Source: Pygmaiobacter massiliensis (GTDB lineage Bacteria; Bacillota; Clostridia; Oscillospirales; Ruminococcaceae). Taken from it: 57,289 nucleotides of DNA. Under the pieces are notes generated by a model. The model searched no databases and had not been told where the DNA came from. It worked only from the letters and a program-made list of their open reading frames with translations. Position numbers and translations under genes: made by a program. This document shows, piece by piece, positions 7,903 through 16,075 of this stretch. Position 1 is the stretch's first letter, and each line of letters begins with the position of its first letter. The stretch lies in assembly GCA_022778585.1 (NCBI GenBank), contig JALFTI010000012.1, positions 1 through 57,289 of the forward strand, written 5' to 3'.

Positions 7903-9414
7903 TTATTCCAAACCGCCCATTCCCTTGTCCTTCAAAATAACATCGTGGTAGCCGCCCTCCACAATGCTGGTGGGCGAAACCAGGGTCAAACGCGCTTTTT
8001 CCTGCAGTTCCGGAATGGTCAGCGCACCGCAGTTGCACATGGTGTGGCGCACCTTTGCCAAGGTCTGAGCCACATTGTCCTTCAGGCTGCCGGCATAAGG
8101 CACATAGCTGTCCACGCCTTCCTCAAAAGCCAGCTTCTGGGCCCCGCCCAGGTCATACCGCTGCCAGTTGCGGGCACGGTTGGAACCTTCGCCCCAGTAC
8201 TCTTTCACATAATTGCCGTTGATGTTCAGCTTGGTGGTGGGGCTTTCGTCGAACCGGGCAAAATACCGGCCCAGCATAATAAAGTCGGCCCCCATGGCCA
8301 GAGCCAGGGTCATATGGTAGTCGTGCACAATACCGCCGTCAGAGCAAACCGGCACATAAATGCCAGTCTCCTTAAAGTACTCATCCCGGGCCTTGCACAC
8401 ATCAATCAGCGCGGTGGCCTGGCCACGGCCAATGCCCTTCTGTTCGCGGGTAATGCAGATGGAACCGCCGCCGATTCCCACCTTCACAAAGTCCGCACCG
8501 GCCTCGGCCAAAAAGCGGAAGCCCTCCTGGTCTACCACATTGCCGGCACCCACCTTCACACTGTCGCCGTAATGCTCCCGAATCCATTCAATGGTGATCT
8601 TCTGCCATTCGGAAAATCCTTCCGAAGAGTCAATGCAAAGCACATCGGCCCCGGCTTCCACCAAAGCAGGCACCCGCTCGGCGTAGTCTCGGGTATTAAT
8701 GCCGGCACCCACCACATACCGCTTGTGGGCGTCCAGCAGCTCGTTGGGGTTTTCCTTGTGGGAAGCATAGTCCTTGCGGAACACCATGTATTTCAAGGTT
8801 CCGTTTTTGGCTACAATGGGCAGGCTGTTCAGCTTATTGTCCCAAATAATGTCGTTTGCTTCCTTCAAGGTAGTGTCCTCGCCGGCATAAATCAGCTTGT
8901 CCAGCGGGGTCATAAAGGTCTCCACCTTGGTGTCCAGCGACATGCGGGAAACCCGGTAGTCTCGGCTTGCCACAATGCCTACCAGCTTGCCTTCTGCGGT
9001 ACCGTCCTCGGTAACCGCCACGGTGGAATGGCCGGTCTTCTCCTTCAGGGCCAGAATATCGGCCAGGGTGGCATCAGGACGGATATTGGAATCGCTCACC
9101 ACAAAACCAGCCTTGTGGGTTTTCACATTCGAGACCATTTTGGCCTCGCTCTCAATCGACTGGCTGCCGTAAATAAACGAAATGCCGCCTTCCATGGCCA
9201 GCGCAATGGCCAGCGTATCGTTCGAAACCGACTGCATGATGGCGGAAACCAACGGAATATTCATAGTAAGAGGGCATTCCTCCTGCCCCTTGCGGTATTT
9301 TACCAGGGCCGTTTTCAGCGAAACATTGGCCGGGACACACTGGGTCGAAGAATAACCGGGAACAATCAGGTACTCGCCAAAGGTATGGGACGGTTCTTCG
9401 AAGATAAACGCCAT
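7903..9414 (-). CDS. guaB: IMP dehydrogenase
   Basis: A 503-residue enzyme converting IMP to XMP with NAD, the committed step to guanine nucleotides. The catalytic loop [11 protein letters not shown] carries Cys320. The two CBS domains that bind adenine or guanine nucleotides and tune activity lie around residues 100-230 (including the [13 protein letters not shown] segment). The phosphate-binding region [20 protein letters not shown] and the flap region follow. The start is the ATG at 9414 because taaggag lies 10 nt upstream. The frame is open further upstream, but those codons precede the promoter's transcript start. It is monocistronic with a near-perfect promoter. Confidence 0.95.
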   Translation of the reverse strand: MAFIFEEPSHTFGEYLIVPGYSSTQCVPANVSLKTALVKYRKGQEECPLTMNIPLVSAIMQSVSNDTLAIALAMEGGISFIYGSQSIESEAKMVSNVKTHKAGFVVSDSNIRPDATLADILALKEKTGHSTVAVTEDGTAEGKLVGIVASRDYRVSRMSLDTKVETFMTPLDKLIYAGEDTTLKEANDIIWDNKLNSLPIVAKNGTLKYMVFRKDYASHKENPNELLDAHKRYVVGAGINTRDYAERVPALVEAGADVLCIDSSEGFSEWQKITIEWIREHYGDSVKVGAGNVVDQEGFRFLAEAGADFVKVGIGGGSICITREQKGIGRGQATALIDVCKARDEYFKETGIYVPVCSDGGIVHDYHMTLALAMGADFIMLGRYFARFDESPTTKLNINGNYVKEYWGEGSNRARNWQRYDLGGAQKLAFEEGVDSYVPYAGSLKDNVAQTLAKVRHTMCNCGALTIPELQEKARLTLVSPTSIVEGGYHDVILKDKGMGGLE

Positions 9415-9472
9415 AGTATTACGCTCCTTACACCAGATTTTTTGGATTGTCACGATTGGACTATTATCTTTA

Positions 9473-9501
9473 ATAATATGAGTTTTGGCGCAGAATGTCA
9501 A
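9473..9501 (-). promoter_or_regulatory. guaB promoter
   Basis: On the minus strand TTGACA (9496-9501), 17-nt spacer, TATTAT (9473-9478). This gives a 5' leader of about 50 nt before the guaB ATG and supports the 9414 start. Confidence 0.85.
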
Positions 9502-9555
9502 ATAAAACATCTCACCGTCGACTGTGATTTTTTTAGGCAAAAAGACAGAATTTGC

Positions 9556-9584
9556 TTGCCCGCTTTTTGCAGTTTTGCTATAAT
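9556..9584 (+). promoter_or_regulatory. Promoter of the 44-residue membrane protein gene
   Basis: TTGCCC (9556-9561), 17-nt spacer, TATAAT (9579-9584). It is divergent from the guaB promoter and 55 nt apart from it, so the two could share control. Confidence 0.8.
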
Positions 9585-9654
9585 GTTTTTAATAACGGCA
9601 CTGCCGCAAAAACAATCCAATGATCCGCCCTGCTGGGCAAAGGAGGACTGCTGC

Positions 9655-9789
9655 ATGAAATACAAAATTTTCTCGCTGACCGGTTTTATTCTTGGCTGTG
9701 TCTCCATCACGGTGGGAATCGTGGCGGTGGTGTTTTCGGCCATCAGCTTCTTTCGTACCGGCAAGCACAGTGCGCACAAATCTTTTTAA
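9655..9789 (+). CDS. 44-residue single-pass membrane protein, unknown function
   Basis: A very small gene with strong signals: consensus promoter at 9556-9584, aaaggagga 7 nt before the ATG, and a terminator 12 nt after the stop. The product has a short basic start (MKYKIFSL), one hydrophobic helix of roughly residues 7-32, and a basic, Ser/His-rich tail (RTGKHSAHKSF). It would sit in the membrane with a short charged tail. I do not recognise a family. It lies between guaB and pnp, both purine genes, but has its own transcript, so there is no real link. It was found from expression signals, since the frame is part of a longer antisense reading frame over guaB. Confidence 0.7.
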   Translation: MKYKIFSLTGFILGCVSITVGIVAVVFSAISFFRTGKHSAHKSF

Positions 9790-9800
9790 AACGGTACAAA

Positions 9801-9828
9801 ACAAGGCAGCCGCCTACGGCTGCCTTGT
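9801..9828 (+). terminator. Terminator after the small membrane protein gene
   Basis: A 12-bp perfect stem (9801-9812 with 9817-9828) with a ccta loop, followed by a moderately T-rich stretch. It separates this gene from pnp. Confidence 0.75.
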
Positions 9829-9868
9829 GCCATTTTACACACCGCCTTTAGCGGCCGGAAAGGAATGA

Positions 9869-10696
9869 ATGTTTACTATGCTGACTGTTGACCAATACGC
9901 CGAGCTTATTACCCAAAAAACCGCCCTCCAGCCCGATGTGGGCATTATTCTGGGCAGCGGCCTTGGGGGCCTTGCCGACCTTGTGGAGGAACCGGTTTTT
10001 ATTGATTACGCAAGTCTGCCGCAGTTTCCTGTTTCCACCGCGCCGGGCCATTTGGGACGGTTTGTGATAGGCAAGCTTTGCGGCAAACCGGTCATCTGCA
10101 TGCAGGGCCGGCTGCACTACTACGAAGGCCACCCCATGGCCAACATTGCGCTGCCGGTGCGCCTTATGCGCCGGCTTGGGGTTAAAACCCTTTTGGTCAC
10201 CAACGCCTGCGGCGGGGTGAACTATGACTTCGAGGTTGGGGATATCATGGTCATTGACGACCACATCAACCTTTTGGGGACAAACCCCCTGATTGGGCCG
10301 AATGCCGACGAGTTTGGCCCTCGCTTTCCAGATATGTCCTACGCGTATGACCCGCAGCTGAGAGCCGTGGCAGACCAGGCGGGCCAGCAGCTTTCGCTTC
10401 CTTTGCGCCACGGCGTTTACCTGGCTTACAGCGGGCCCAGCTACGAAACCCCCGCCGAAATACGCGCATTTCGCATTTTGGGCGCCGATGCAGTGGGCAT
10501 GAGCACGGTGCCGGAAACCATTGTGGCAAACCACTGCGGCATGCGGGTACTGGGGCTTTCGCTTGTTACCAACATGGCTGCCGGCATGGGAGATAAGCGG
10601 CTGGACGGCGAACATGTCATTGCCATTGCAAACCAGCGCGCCAAGGTGCTGGAAGCGCTGGTAAGCCAGATTGTAAAGCTGCTGCCCAAAGGCTGA
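9869..10696 (+). CDS. Purine nucleoside phosphorylase (trimeric type)
   Basis: A 275-residue enzyme of the trimeric PNP family, which cleaves purine ribo- or deoxyribonucleosides with phosphate to give the base and ribose-1-phosphate. Conserved blocks in order: GSGLGG (phosphate binding), GRLHYYEGHP, NACGGVN, YSGPSYETPAEIR with the purine-site Glu region, and VGMSTVPETI through LVTNMAAGM with the Asn that contacts N7/O6. The ATG at 9869 follows aaagga closely; an ATG at 9878 is a possible alternative. The gene is followed 50 nt later by an EamA transporter on the same strand without an intervening terminator, so the two may be co-transcribed. Confidence 0.93.
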   Translation: MFTMLTVDQYAELITQKTALQPDVGIILGSGLGGLADLVEEPVFIDYASLPQFPVSTAPGHLGRFVIGKLCGKPVICMQGRLHYYEGHPMANIALPVRLMRRLGVKTLLVTNACGGVNYDFEVGDIMVIDDHINLLGTNPLIGPNADEFGPRFPDMSYAYDPQLRAVADQAGQQLSLPLRHGVYLAYSGPSYETPAEIRAFRILGADAVGMSTVPETIVANHCGMRVLGLSLVTNMAAGMGDKRLDGEHVIAIANQRAKVLEALVSQIVKLLPKG

Positions 10697-10746
10697 CCGG
10701 CTGTTTTAAGCTAAACAAACCATAAAAAAGAGGGAGGCGGCAGGCC

Positions 10747-11610
10747 ATGAACACCGTTTCACAGCGTGCACAGCGGCAGGGCGTTTTTTATATGCTGCTG
10801 TGCGCCGCCATGTGGAGCATTGCGGGCATTTTTATTAAACTAATTCCCTGGAACAGCTTTGCCATTGCCGGCTGGCGCAGCCTTATTTCGGCGCTGTGCG
10901 TGCTGACTTACATGAAAAAAAGCCATCTTTCCTTTTGCGCCAGCCGCATGGCCGTGTTGAACGGCGCGGTGCTGGCACTAACCTTTTTGTGTTTTATTTC
11001 GGCCAACAAGCTCACCACATCGGCCAACGCCATTATGCTGCAGTATGTTTCACCGGTGTTTATTTTATTTTTGTCGGCCAAGGTTTTTCACCAAAGGGTC
11101 TACCGTTCCGACCTGCTGGTGACCGGATTTACGCTGGCAGGCATTGCCCTGTTTTTCCTGGACCAGCTTTCGCCGGGCAACCTTTTGGGAAATATGATTG
11201 CCCTGTTTTCCGGCTTTACCATGGCCAGCGTTTTTATGACCAGCAGCCAGTGCAAAAGCGATGACGAGCGGATGACCGGCATTCTGCTGGGGCATGTATT
11301 TACCGCCCTGGTGGGAATTCCCACCTGTTTTTTCACCCCCACCCCCATTACCGTCCAGGCCGTGGGCTGTATTCTCGTTTTGGGGATTGTGCAGCTGGGC
11401 ATTCCGTATGTGCTGTACGGCCTGGCTGTGCGCAGCTGTCCGCCGCTTTTGTGCTCTCTTTTGGGTACAGTAGAGCCGCTTTTGAATCCGGTTTGGGTTT
11501 TTCTAGGCACAGGGGAAGCCCCCGGTCCGTTTGCGCTGGCGGGGTGCTGTGTGGTTTTGGTTACCATTACCGCCTGGATGGTGTATAAAAGCCGGCGTGC
11601 TGCCGCTTAA
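10747..11610 (+). CDS. EamA/DMT superfamily transporter
   Basis: A 287-residue protein with about ten membrane helices arranged as two EamA repeats, the standard drug/metabolite transporter length. Typical pieces are the first helix AAMWSIAGIFIKL and the GWRSLISALCVL segment, and in the second half LGTVEPLLNPVWVFLGTGE, the conserved P-x-x-x-P-V-like turn of the repeat. These carriers export or import small metabolites and no substrate can be assigned. Aggaggc upstream supports the start. The position behind the nucleoside phosphorylase hints at a nucleoside or base link, but that is weak. A bidirectional terminator follows. Confidence 0.88.
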   Translation: MNTVSQRAQRQGVFYMLLCAAMWSIAGIFIKLIPWNSFAIAGWRSLISALCVLTYMKKSHLSFCASRMAVLNGAVLALTFLCFISANKLTTSANAIMLQYVSPVFILFLSAKVFHQRVYRSDLLVTGFTLAGIALFFLDQLSPGNLLGNMIALFSGFTMASVFMTSSQCKSDDERMTGILLGHVFTALVGIPTCFFTPTPITVQAVGCILVLGIVQLGIPYVLYGLAVRSCPPLLCSLLGTVEPLLNPVWVFLGTGEAPGPFALAGCCVVLVTITAWMVYKSRRAAA

Positions 11611-11654
11611 AGGCCGGCACAACGCTGTTTTTAGCAAAGCTTTATTCAAACAAA

Positions 11655-11696
11655 AAACCCAAAGCCTGCCAAACATGTTTGGCAGGCTTTGGGTTT
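11655..11696. terminator. Bidirectional terminator between the EamA and MATE genes
   Basis: An almost perfect 42-bp palindrome (21-nt arms) flanked by an A run on the left and a T run on the right, ending both convergent transcripts. Confidence 0.92.
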
Positions 11697-11719
11697 ATTT
11701 TTTACTGAAAAAAAGTTTG

Positions 11720-13135
11720 TCACACCCGTCCTGCGGGTGCGGCCTCCATTTCCATTAGGGACAATTCCGGCATAACGGTGCGGCGCATAGTGATATAACA
11801 GGCCAGGCCGCCAATTACATTGGAAATGGGTTCGGCCAAGAAAACACCGTTTACCCCCAGCCCAAACAGGTGCGGCAAAATAAGGGTGAGCGGCACCACA
11901 ATGAAAGCTTTGCGCAAAAGCGAAAAGAAGATGGCCTTTTTTGCCTTATTAAGCGATTTGAACACGCTTTGCCCGGTAAACTGAAAAGCCATCATGACAA
12001 AGCCAAAAAAATAGATGTGCAAGGAGGGCACCGCAGCCGCTAAAAGCTCGGCATCATGGTTAAAAATGCTGATAAAAAAGGCAGGAAATAAGCTGACCAG
12101 CGCCCAGATGAGCATGGTGTAAAGAAAACCCAGCTGGGTCATAAAGCGAATGGAGCGGCGCACCCTTGGTGCGTTTTGTGCGCCATAGTTATAACTAATA
12201 ACCGGCGAAGCGCCGTCGGTCAGGGCCATAACCGGTGTTTGCGCAATTTGGCGAACCGAATTGATAACCGTCATAACACTGATGTACAAATCTCCGCCAA
12301 AGGTACGCAGCGTGGCATTACAGGCCACCTGAACCAGGCTGTCGGTAAAGGACATAACAAAGCTGGAAGTACCCAGCGCTCCAATGCGGCCAATACAGCC
12401 CCAGTCCGGCCGAAAACCGCGAAACTGCAGGGTTAGTTCCGACTTTTTGCCGGTTAAAAAGCACAACACCCATATGGCCGAAAACCCCTGAGAAAGTACA
12501 GTGGCAATAGCTGCCCCCTTTACCCCCAGCCCAAAGCCATAAATAAAAACAGGATCCAGTATGATATTGCTGACCGCCCCCAAAAGCACCGTAAGCATAC
12601 CGGTGCGGGCAAACCCCTGGCTGTTGATATAGGGATTAAGCCCCAGCGAGGTCATAACAAAAACCGTACCCAATAGGTAGATAACCATATAGTCCGAAGC
12701 GTCCTGGTAGGTTTGGGCACTGGCCCCCAGCAGGTAAAGAATGGGCCGGTGGAATAAAATACCCAGCACCGTGAGCGCCAGACCCGAAACCAGCAGCATA
12801 AAATAGGCATTGCTCACAATGGCCCCGGCCGTCTTAAGGTCCTTTTTGCCCCGCGCAATGGAACAAAGCGGCGCACCGCCCACACCGAACAGGTTGGCAA
12901 ACGCGCTGACCAGGGTAATAACCGGAAAGCACAGCCCCAGCCCTGCCAACGCCAAGGTGCCTTCTCCGGGAATTTTGCCAATATAAATACGGTCCACAAT
13001 ATTGTAAAGCAGGTTCAGCACCTGCGCCACCAGCATGGGCGCCGCCACAGCCAATATGTTCTTTTTCACATCTGCTTTGGAAAAATCCACCTGCCGGTTT
13101 TGGCTGCCTTTTCCATGCACACCGCAAAACGCCAT
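11720..13135 (-). CDS. MATE family efflux transporter
   Basis: A 471-residue protein with about 12 membrane helices. MATE signatures are APMLVAQVLNLLYNIVDRIYIG in the first helices (the substrate/ion path region), the FANLFGVGGAPLCSIARG segment, and in the second half QIAQTPVMALTDGASPVISYNYGA. The sequence type is the clostridial DinF/NorM-like branch and differs clearly from the MATE protein at 5072-6427. An aaggag site lies 11 nt before the ATG. It is transcribed alone from a good promoter through a 255-nt leader full of hairpins, suggesting that expression is conditional. Substrate is unknown; drug or toxic-metabolite export is the family role. Confidence 0.92.
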   Translation of the reverse strand: MAFCGVHGKGSQNRQVDFSKADVKKNILAVAAPMLVAQVLNLLYNIVDRIYIGKIPGEGTLALAGLGLCFPVITLVSAFANLFGVGGAPLCSIARGKKDLKTAGAIVSNAYFMLLVSGLALTVLGILFHRPILYLLGASAQTYQDASDYMVIYLLGTVFVMTSLGLNPYINSQGFARTGMLTVLLGAVSNIILDPVFIYGFGLGVKGAAIATVLSQGFSAIWVLCFLTGKKSELTLQFRGFRPDWGCIGRIGALGTSSFVMSFTDSLVQVACNATLRTFGGDLYISVMTVINSVRQIAQTPVMALTDGASPVISYNYGAQNAPRVRRSIRFMTQLGFLYTMLIWALVSLFPAFFISIFNHDAELLAAAVPSLHIYFFGFVMMAFQFTGQSVFKSLNKAKKAIFFSLLRKAFIVVPLTLILPHLFGLGVNGVFLAEPISNVIGGLACYITMRRTVMPELSLMEMEAAPAGRV

Positions 13136-13390
13136 ACCGAACTCATCTCCTTACCTGCACCTTTGTGACCATTTTTCCGCCAGGCCTTTTTACAGCAAAA
13201 CAAAGCTTTCCCGGCCATAAAAGCAGCCAAATGCCCAAAGGCCAGCCCCTTTGCAAGGGGCAAAAAGAACAATACCATCCCCGCCGCACGTACCAGGCAC
13301 AGCAGCCGCGCAAAACAAGATAAAACCACAGCTTTGCCCACCCGCAAGGGGTAAAAGCTGTGGCATAAAAAGAAAAACAATAGCTGTTTT
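13136..13390 (-). promoter_or_regulatory. Long structured 5' leader of the second MATE gene
   Basis: About 255 nt of untranslated RNA between the promoter and the MATE start. Read on the minus strand, the first hairpin (13326-13363, arms ccacagcttt and aaagctgtgg with an inner acccc/gggt pairing) is followed by ttttatcttgtttt and looks like an intrinsic terminator. A second hairpin (13245-13261, 7-bp arms gcccctt/aaggggc) follows. A short reading frame begins with ATG inside the first hairpin but has no ribosome site. The layout suggests transcription attenuation of an exporter gene; the signal is unknown. Confidence 0.5.
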
Positions 13391-13396
13391 TCGGCT

Positions 13397-13425
13397 ATTA
13401 TACCACATGCTTCAAAAAGTGTTAA
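13397..13425 (-). promoter_or_regulatory. Promoter of the second MATE gene
   Basis: Minus strand TTAACA (13420-13425), 17-nt spacer, TATAAT (13397-13402). Confidence 0.8.
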
Positions 13426-13493
13426 GCTTTGTCCCTGCCTGCATCAGGTTCGCCCGCTTTAAAAGGGCAAATACTGCAGCTTTTGCCCAAAGC

Positions 13494-13527
13494 AAAAGGC
13501 GGTGCCTGCATCCATGCACCGCCTTTT
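13494..13527 (-). terminator. Terminator of the murD-to-HD operon
   Basis: An 11-bp or longer stem (aaaggcggtgc / gcaccgccttt, 10-nt loop) with short A and T runs on both sides, 62 nt after the HD gene stop. Confidence 0.75.
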
Positions 13528-13588
13528 CATCTTTTCTTTCACAGGCAAAGGCACCCGGCTCCTTGTGAAAGGGATAGGTGCTTTGGGG

Positions 13589-14041
13589 TCAGCGTTTTTC
13601 CGCTTCTGCCTGCCTTTTTTCCAGCAAATCCGTGGCCTGCCGGTAAAGCTTTAGCTTGCGCTCGGCCCCGGGGGGCAGCTGGTCCAGCCGGCTTGTGTCC
13701 GAATTGTGGGCAAGGTCTGCCAGCTTTACCAAACGGGCCACCGGGTCATACTGCAATGCGCGGATATAGTCCATATAATCCACCGCTTTATCGTGGGTCA
13801 AAAGCCGCAGGGGTTTTAGCACCTCTGCGGGGAAACCGGCCTCTTTGAGCTGCTCAAAGGTAACTTGGGTATCCTCCACTACATCGTGCAAAAGCGCCAC
13901 CGTGCAGCTCACCTCGTCCGGCATGCTTTCGGCCAGATGCCAGGGGTGAAAAATATACGGCAGGCCTGATTTGTCAAACTGTCCTTCGTGGGCCCGGTAG
14001 GCTATACTGGCCGCGCGCCGGGTCATGGGGGTATAGATCAT
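13589..14041 (-). CDS. Single-domain HD hydrolase of the RelA/SpoT (ppGpp hydrolase-like) type
   Basis: A 150-residue HD-superfamily protein consisting only of the hydrolase domain. The metal-binding signature is visible: His in HEGQ, HPWHLAE, the HD pair in LLHDVVEDT, and the distal Asp in KLADLAHNSD. This pattern matches SpoT/MESH1-type enzymes that remove pyrophosphate from (p)ppGpp, and there is no synthetase, TGS or ACT domain. Activity on ppGpp is inferred; related proteins act on other nucleotides. Gggaggaaa precedes the ATG. It is the last gene of a four-gene operon starting with murD, 30 nt after the methionine gamma-lyase-like gene. Confidence 0.82.
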   Translation of the reverse strand: MIYTPMTRRAASIAYRAHEGQFDKSGLPYIFHPWHLAESMPDEVSCTVALLHDVVEDTQVTFEQLKEAGFPAEVLKPLRLLTHDKAVDYMDYIRALQYDPVARLVKLADLAHNSDTSRLDQLPPGAERKLKLYRQATDLLEKRQAEAEKR

Positions 14042-14071
14042 AACACTTTCCTCCCGCTGCCGGCTTTTTGT

Positions 14072-15340
14072 TTACACAAGCTGCCGGCGCATTTTATCCG
14101 CTGCCAAAAGCACGCCAGCCCGGCTTGCTGCAAAGTTCAGTCCCCCCTGCAGGTAAGCAGTAAACGGCTCGCGCAGCGGGCCGTCACAGGAAAGCTCGAT
14201 GCTGCTGCCCAGGGTAAACGCCCCCGCCGCCATAATAACCTGGTCGGTATAGCCGGGCATGGCGTAGGGTTCGGGGCGCACAAAACTGTCCACCGGGCTG
14301 CCCGCCTGAATCCCCTCGCAAACCGCGCAAAGCGCCGCCGCACTTTTGGTTTCAATGCTGGTAATAATATCGTTGCGGTCTGCCAGGTAATGGGGCTTGG
14401 TCTCGTAGCCCATCAGTGCAAACAGGCGGCTTGCGTACACGCTGGTTTTCAGCGCCTCTGCCGTTACGCCGGGGGCATAGTAAAGGCCCAAATAAAGCTG
14501 GCGCAAGGTGTCCAGGCTGCAGCCCAGCTCCCGGCCGGTGCCCGGCGCGGTCAGCCGGTGGCCGCATTTTTCCACCAGGTCTGCCCGGCCGGCTATGTAA
14601 CCGCCGGTAGGCGCAATGCCGCCGCCCGGGTTTTTAATCAGGCTGCCGGCCATCAGGTCGGCCCCAACTGCTACCGGTTCCTTCTTTTGGGTAAACTCGC
14701 CATAGCAGTTATCCACAAACACAATGGTGTCGGGGTTGGCCGCATGGCAGGCGTCGGCAATTTTTCGAATGGTTTCAAGCGAAAGGGCCGGGCGGTCGGC
14801 ATAACCACGGCTGCGCTGAATATGGCACACCTTCGCATACGCAGCTTTTTGGGCAATGGCTGCATAGTCCGGCTCGCCGCCGGCCAAAAGCCCAATCTCT
14901 TCATACCGCACCCCGTACTCCGCCAGGCTGCCGTTGCCGTCCTTGGCAAGGTCATCCCAGCCAATTACGCCGCCCAATGTGTCATAGGGCCGGCCGGTCA
15001 CCGCCAGCAGGGTATCCCCCGCCCGCAGAAGGCCGAACAAAGCCACCGTCAGCGCATGGGTTCCGGACAAAAAGCTGGCCCGGCAAAGCGCGTCTTCGGC
15101 CCCCACAATCCGGCCAAACAGCTGGTCCAGCTTATCCCGGCCGGCATCGTCATACCCGTACCCGGTGCTGCCCACCAGATGGCTTGCTGCTACATGGCAG
15201 TCGGTAAACGCTTTCAGCACCTTCACCTGGTTGTAGTCGCGAATCTCGCAGATCCGGTCAAAGGCCTCTTTGCAGTCGGCCATGGCCTGCTGGTCCAGCT
15301 GCAACAGGTCCGCGGGCAGGTCAAAAAATTCCTTCATCAT
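14072..15340 (-). CDS. Methionine gamma-lyase family PLP enzyme (formerly 'aluminium resistance protein')
   Basis: A 422-residue fold-type I PLP-dependent protein. The N-terminal block GSTGYGYDDAGRDKLD, the cofactor-binding stretch FLSGTHALTVALFG, and the Schiff-base lysine context MAGSLIKNPGGGIAPTGGY are diagnostic for the family named methionine gamma-lyase-like or YnbB/aluminium resistance protein. Members resemble Cys/Met-metabolism lyases, but the in vivo reaction is not settled. The name should not be read as proven methionine cleavage. It lies 12 nt after the GNAT gene and 30 nt before the HD gene in the murD operon. Confidence 0.85.
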   Translation of the reverse strand: MMKEFFDLPADLLQLDQQAMADCKEAFDRICEIRDYNQVKVLKAFTDCHVAASHLVGSTGYGYDDAGRDKLDQLFGRIVGAEDALCRASFLSGTHALTVALFGLLRAGDTLLAVTGRPYDTLGGVIGWDDLAKDGNGSLAEYGVRYEEIGLLAGGEPDYAAIAQKAAYAKVCHIQRSRGYADRPALSLETIRKIADACHAANPDTIVFVDNCYGEFTQKKEPVAVGADLMAGSLIKNPGGGIAPTGGYIAGRADLVEKCGHRLTAPGTGRELGCSLDTLRQLYLGLYYAPGVTAEALKTSVYASRLFALMGYETKPHYLADRNDIITSIETKSAAALCAVCEGIQAGSPVDSFVRPEPYAMPGYTDQVIMAAGAFTLGSSIELSCDGPLREPFTAYLQGGLNFAASRAGVLLAADKMRRQLV

Positions 15341-15352
15341 ACCATTTTTCCT

Positions 15353-16075
15353 TTACCTTTCCAATTGCTGCAGATAACCGTTTAGCGTTGGTACTGTACG
15401 AAACCCAAGCGGCTGGTACAGTGAGTAAAGCTGCGGCAAACACAGCAAAAAAACTTGTTTTTCCTGCGCCCAGGCGCACAGCGCCGCCACCACAGCTGAA
15501 GCATGGCCCTGCCGGCGGCTGTGCGGCGATGTAACCACACCGGTCAGGTATGCGCTGTGTTCATCCACGGCGTAAAGCCCGGCGCTGGCAAGGTAGCGCC
15601 CTGTTTCGTCCTGCACCGCGCCAATCACCGCACCGTGGCGCCGGCGCAGGCAGGCGTCCGCATACCAGGCGTCTGCATCCTCAAAAAGCCCACACCCATG
15701 CAAACGCCACAGATCCGGCGTTAAGGTGACCGGGCATTGGGACAAGACAGACTTTGGCCCAACGCCCGCCGGTTTTTGCATTACCAGGCATTCAGCTGGG
15801 CTAAAGCCCAAAAGCGGCGGCGCGTTTTCTACCTGCTGCACCCCCATAAACCGCAAAAACGCCCCCAGCTGCTCTGCATCGCGGCAGCTGCCGGCCACAA
15901 GGGCGCTTTTGCCTGTAACCAGAAGCACCCCGCCCTCTTCCAGCCTGTAAAAGCTGCAGATGGACGGGTGTGCCCCATAACAGTTCCAGGCGGACGCAAA
16001 ACGAAGGCGAACCGCCTGGTTTTGTTCCTGCGCGGGCAGAACAAACGGGTCGGCAGGGTCGATCCGGCAAATCAC
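15353..16075 (-). CDS. GNAT family N-acetyltransferase
   Basis: A 240-residue protein. The C-terminal half holds a GNAT domain with the acetyl-CoA signature VVTSPHSRRQGHASAVVAAL (Q/R-x-x-G-x-A loop) at about residues 175-195. The N-terminal half of about 100 residues is less typical and may hold a second, degenerate GNAT-like fold. The start is GTG at 16075, overlapping the murD stop (GTGA), so translation is coupled to murD. The acceptor (amine of a small molecule, peptide or protein) is unknown. Coupling with a cell-wall gene does not prove a wall substrate. Confidence 0.82.
   Translation of the reverse strand: MICRIDPADPFVLPAQEQNQAVRLRFASAWNCYGAHPSICSFYRLEEGGVLLVTGKSALVAGSCRDAEQLGAFLRFMGVQQVENAPPLLGFSPAECLVMQKPAGVGPKSVLSQCPVTLTPDLWRLHGCGLFEDADAWYADACLRRRHGAVIGAVQDETGRYLASAGLYAVDEHSAYLTGVVTSPHSRRQGHASAVVAALCAWAQEKQVFLLCLPQLYSLYQPLGFRTVPTLNGYLQQLER

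Noticed and set aside
7900-9654. Long plus-strand open frame opposite guaB
   Set aside because: Shadow of guaB in another frame. Only its last 45 codons (from 9655) have expression signals and were kept as the small membrane protein.
13190-13366. Leader peptide in the second MATE leader starting at an ATG near 13366
   Set aside because: The frame is open for 58 codons but has no ribosome site and the ATG is buried by the first hairpin, so it is not called as a gene.
14072-15340. Aluminium resistance function
   Set aside because: The label is a historical annotation; the sequence shows a PLP lyase-type fold without evidence for metal resistance.
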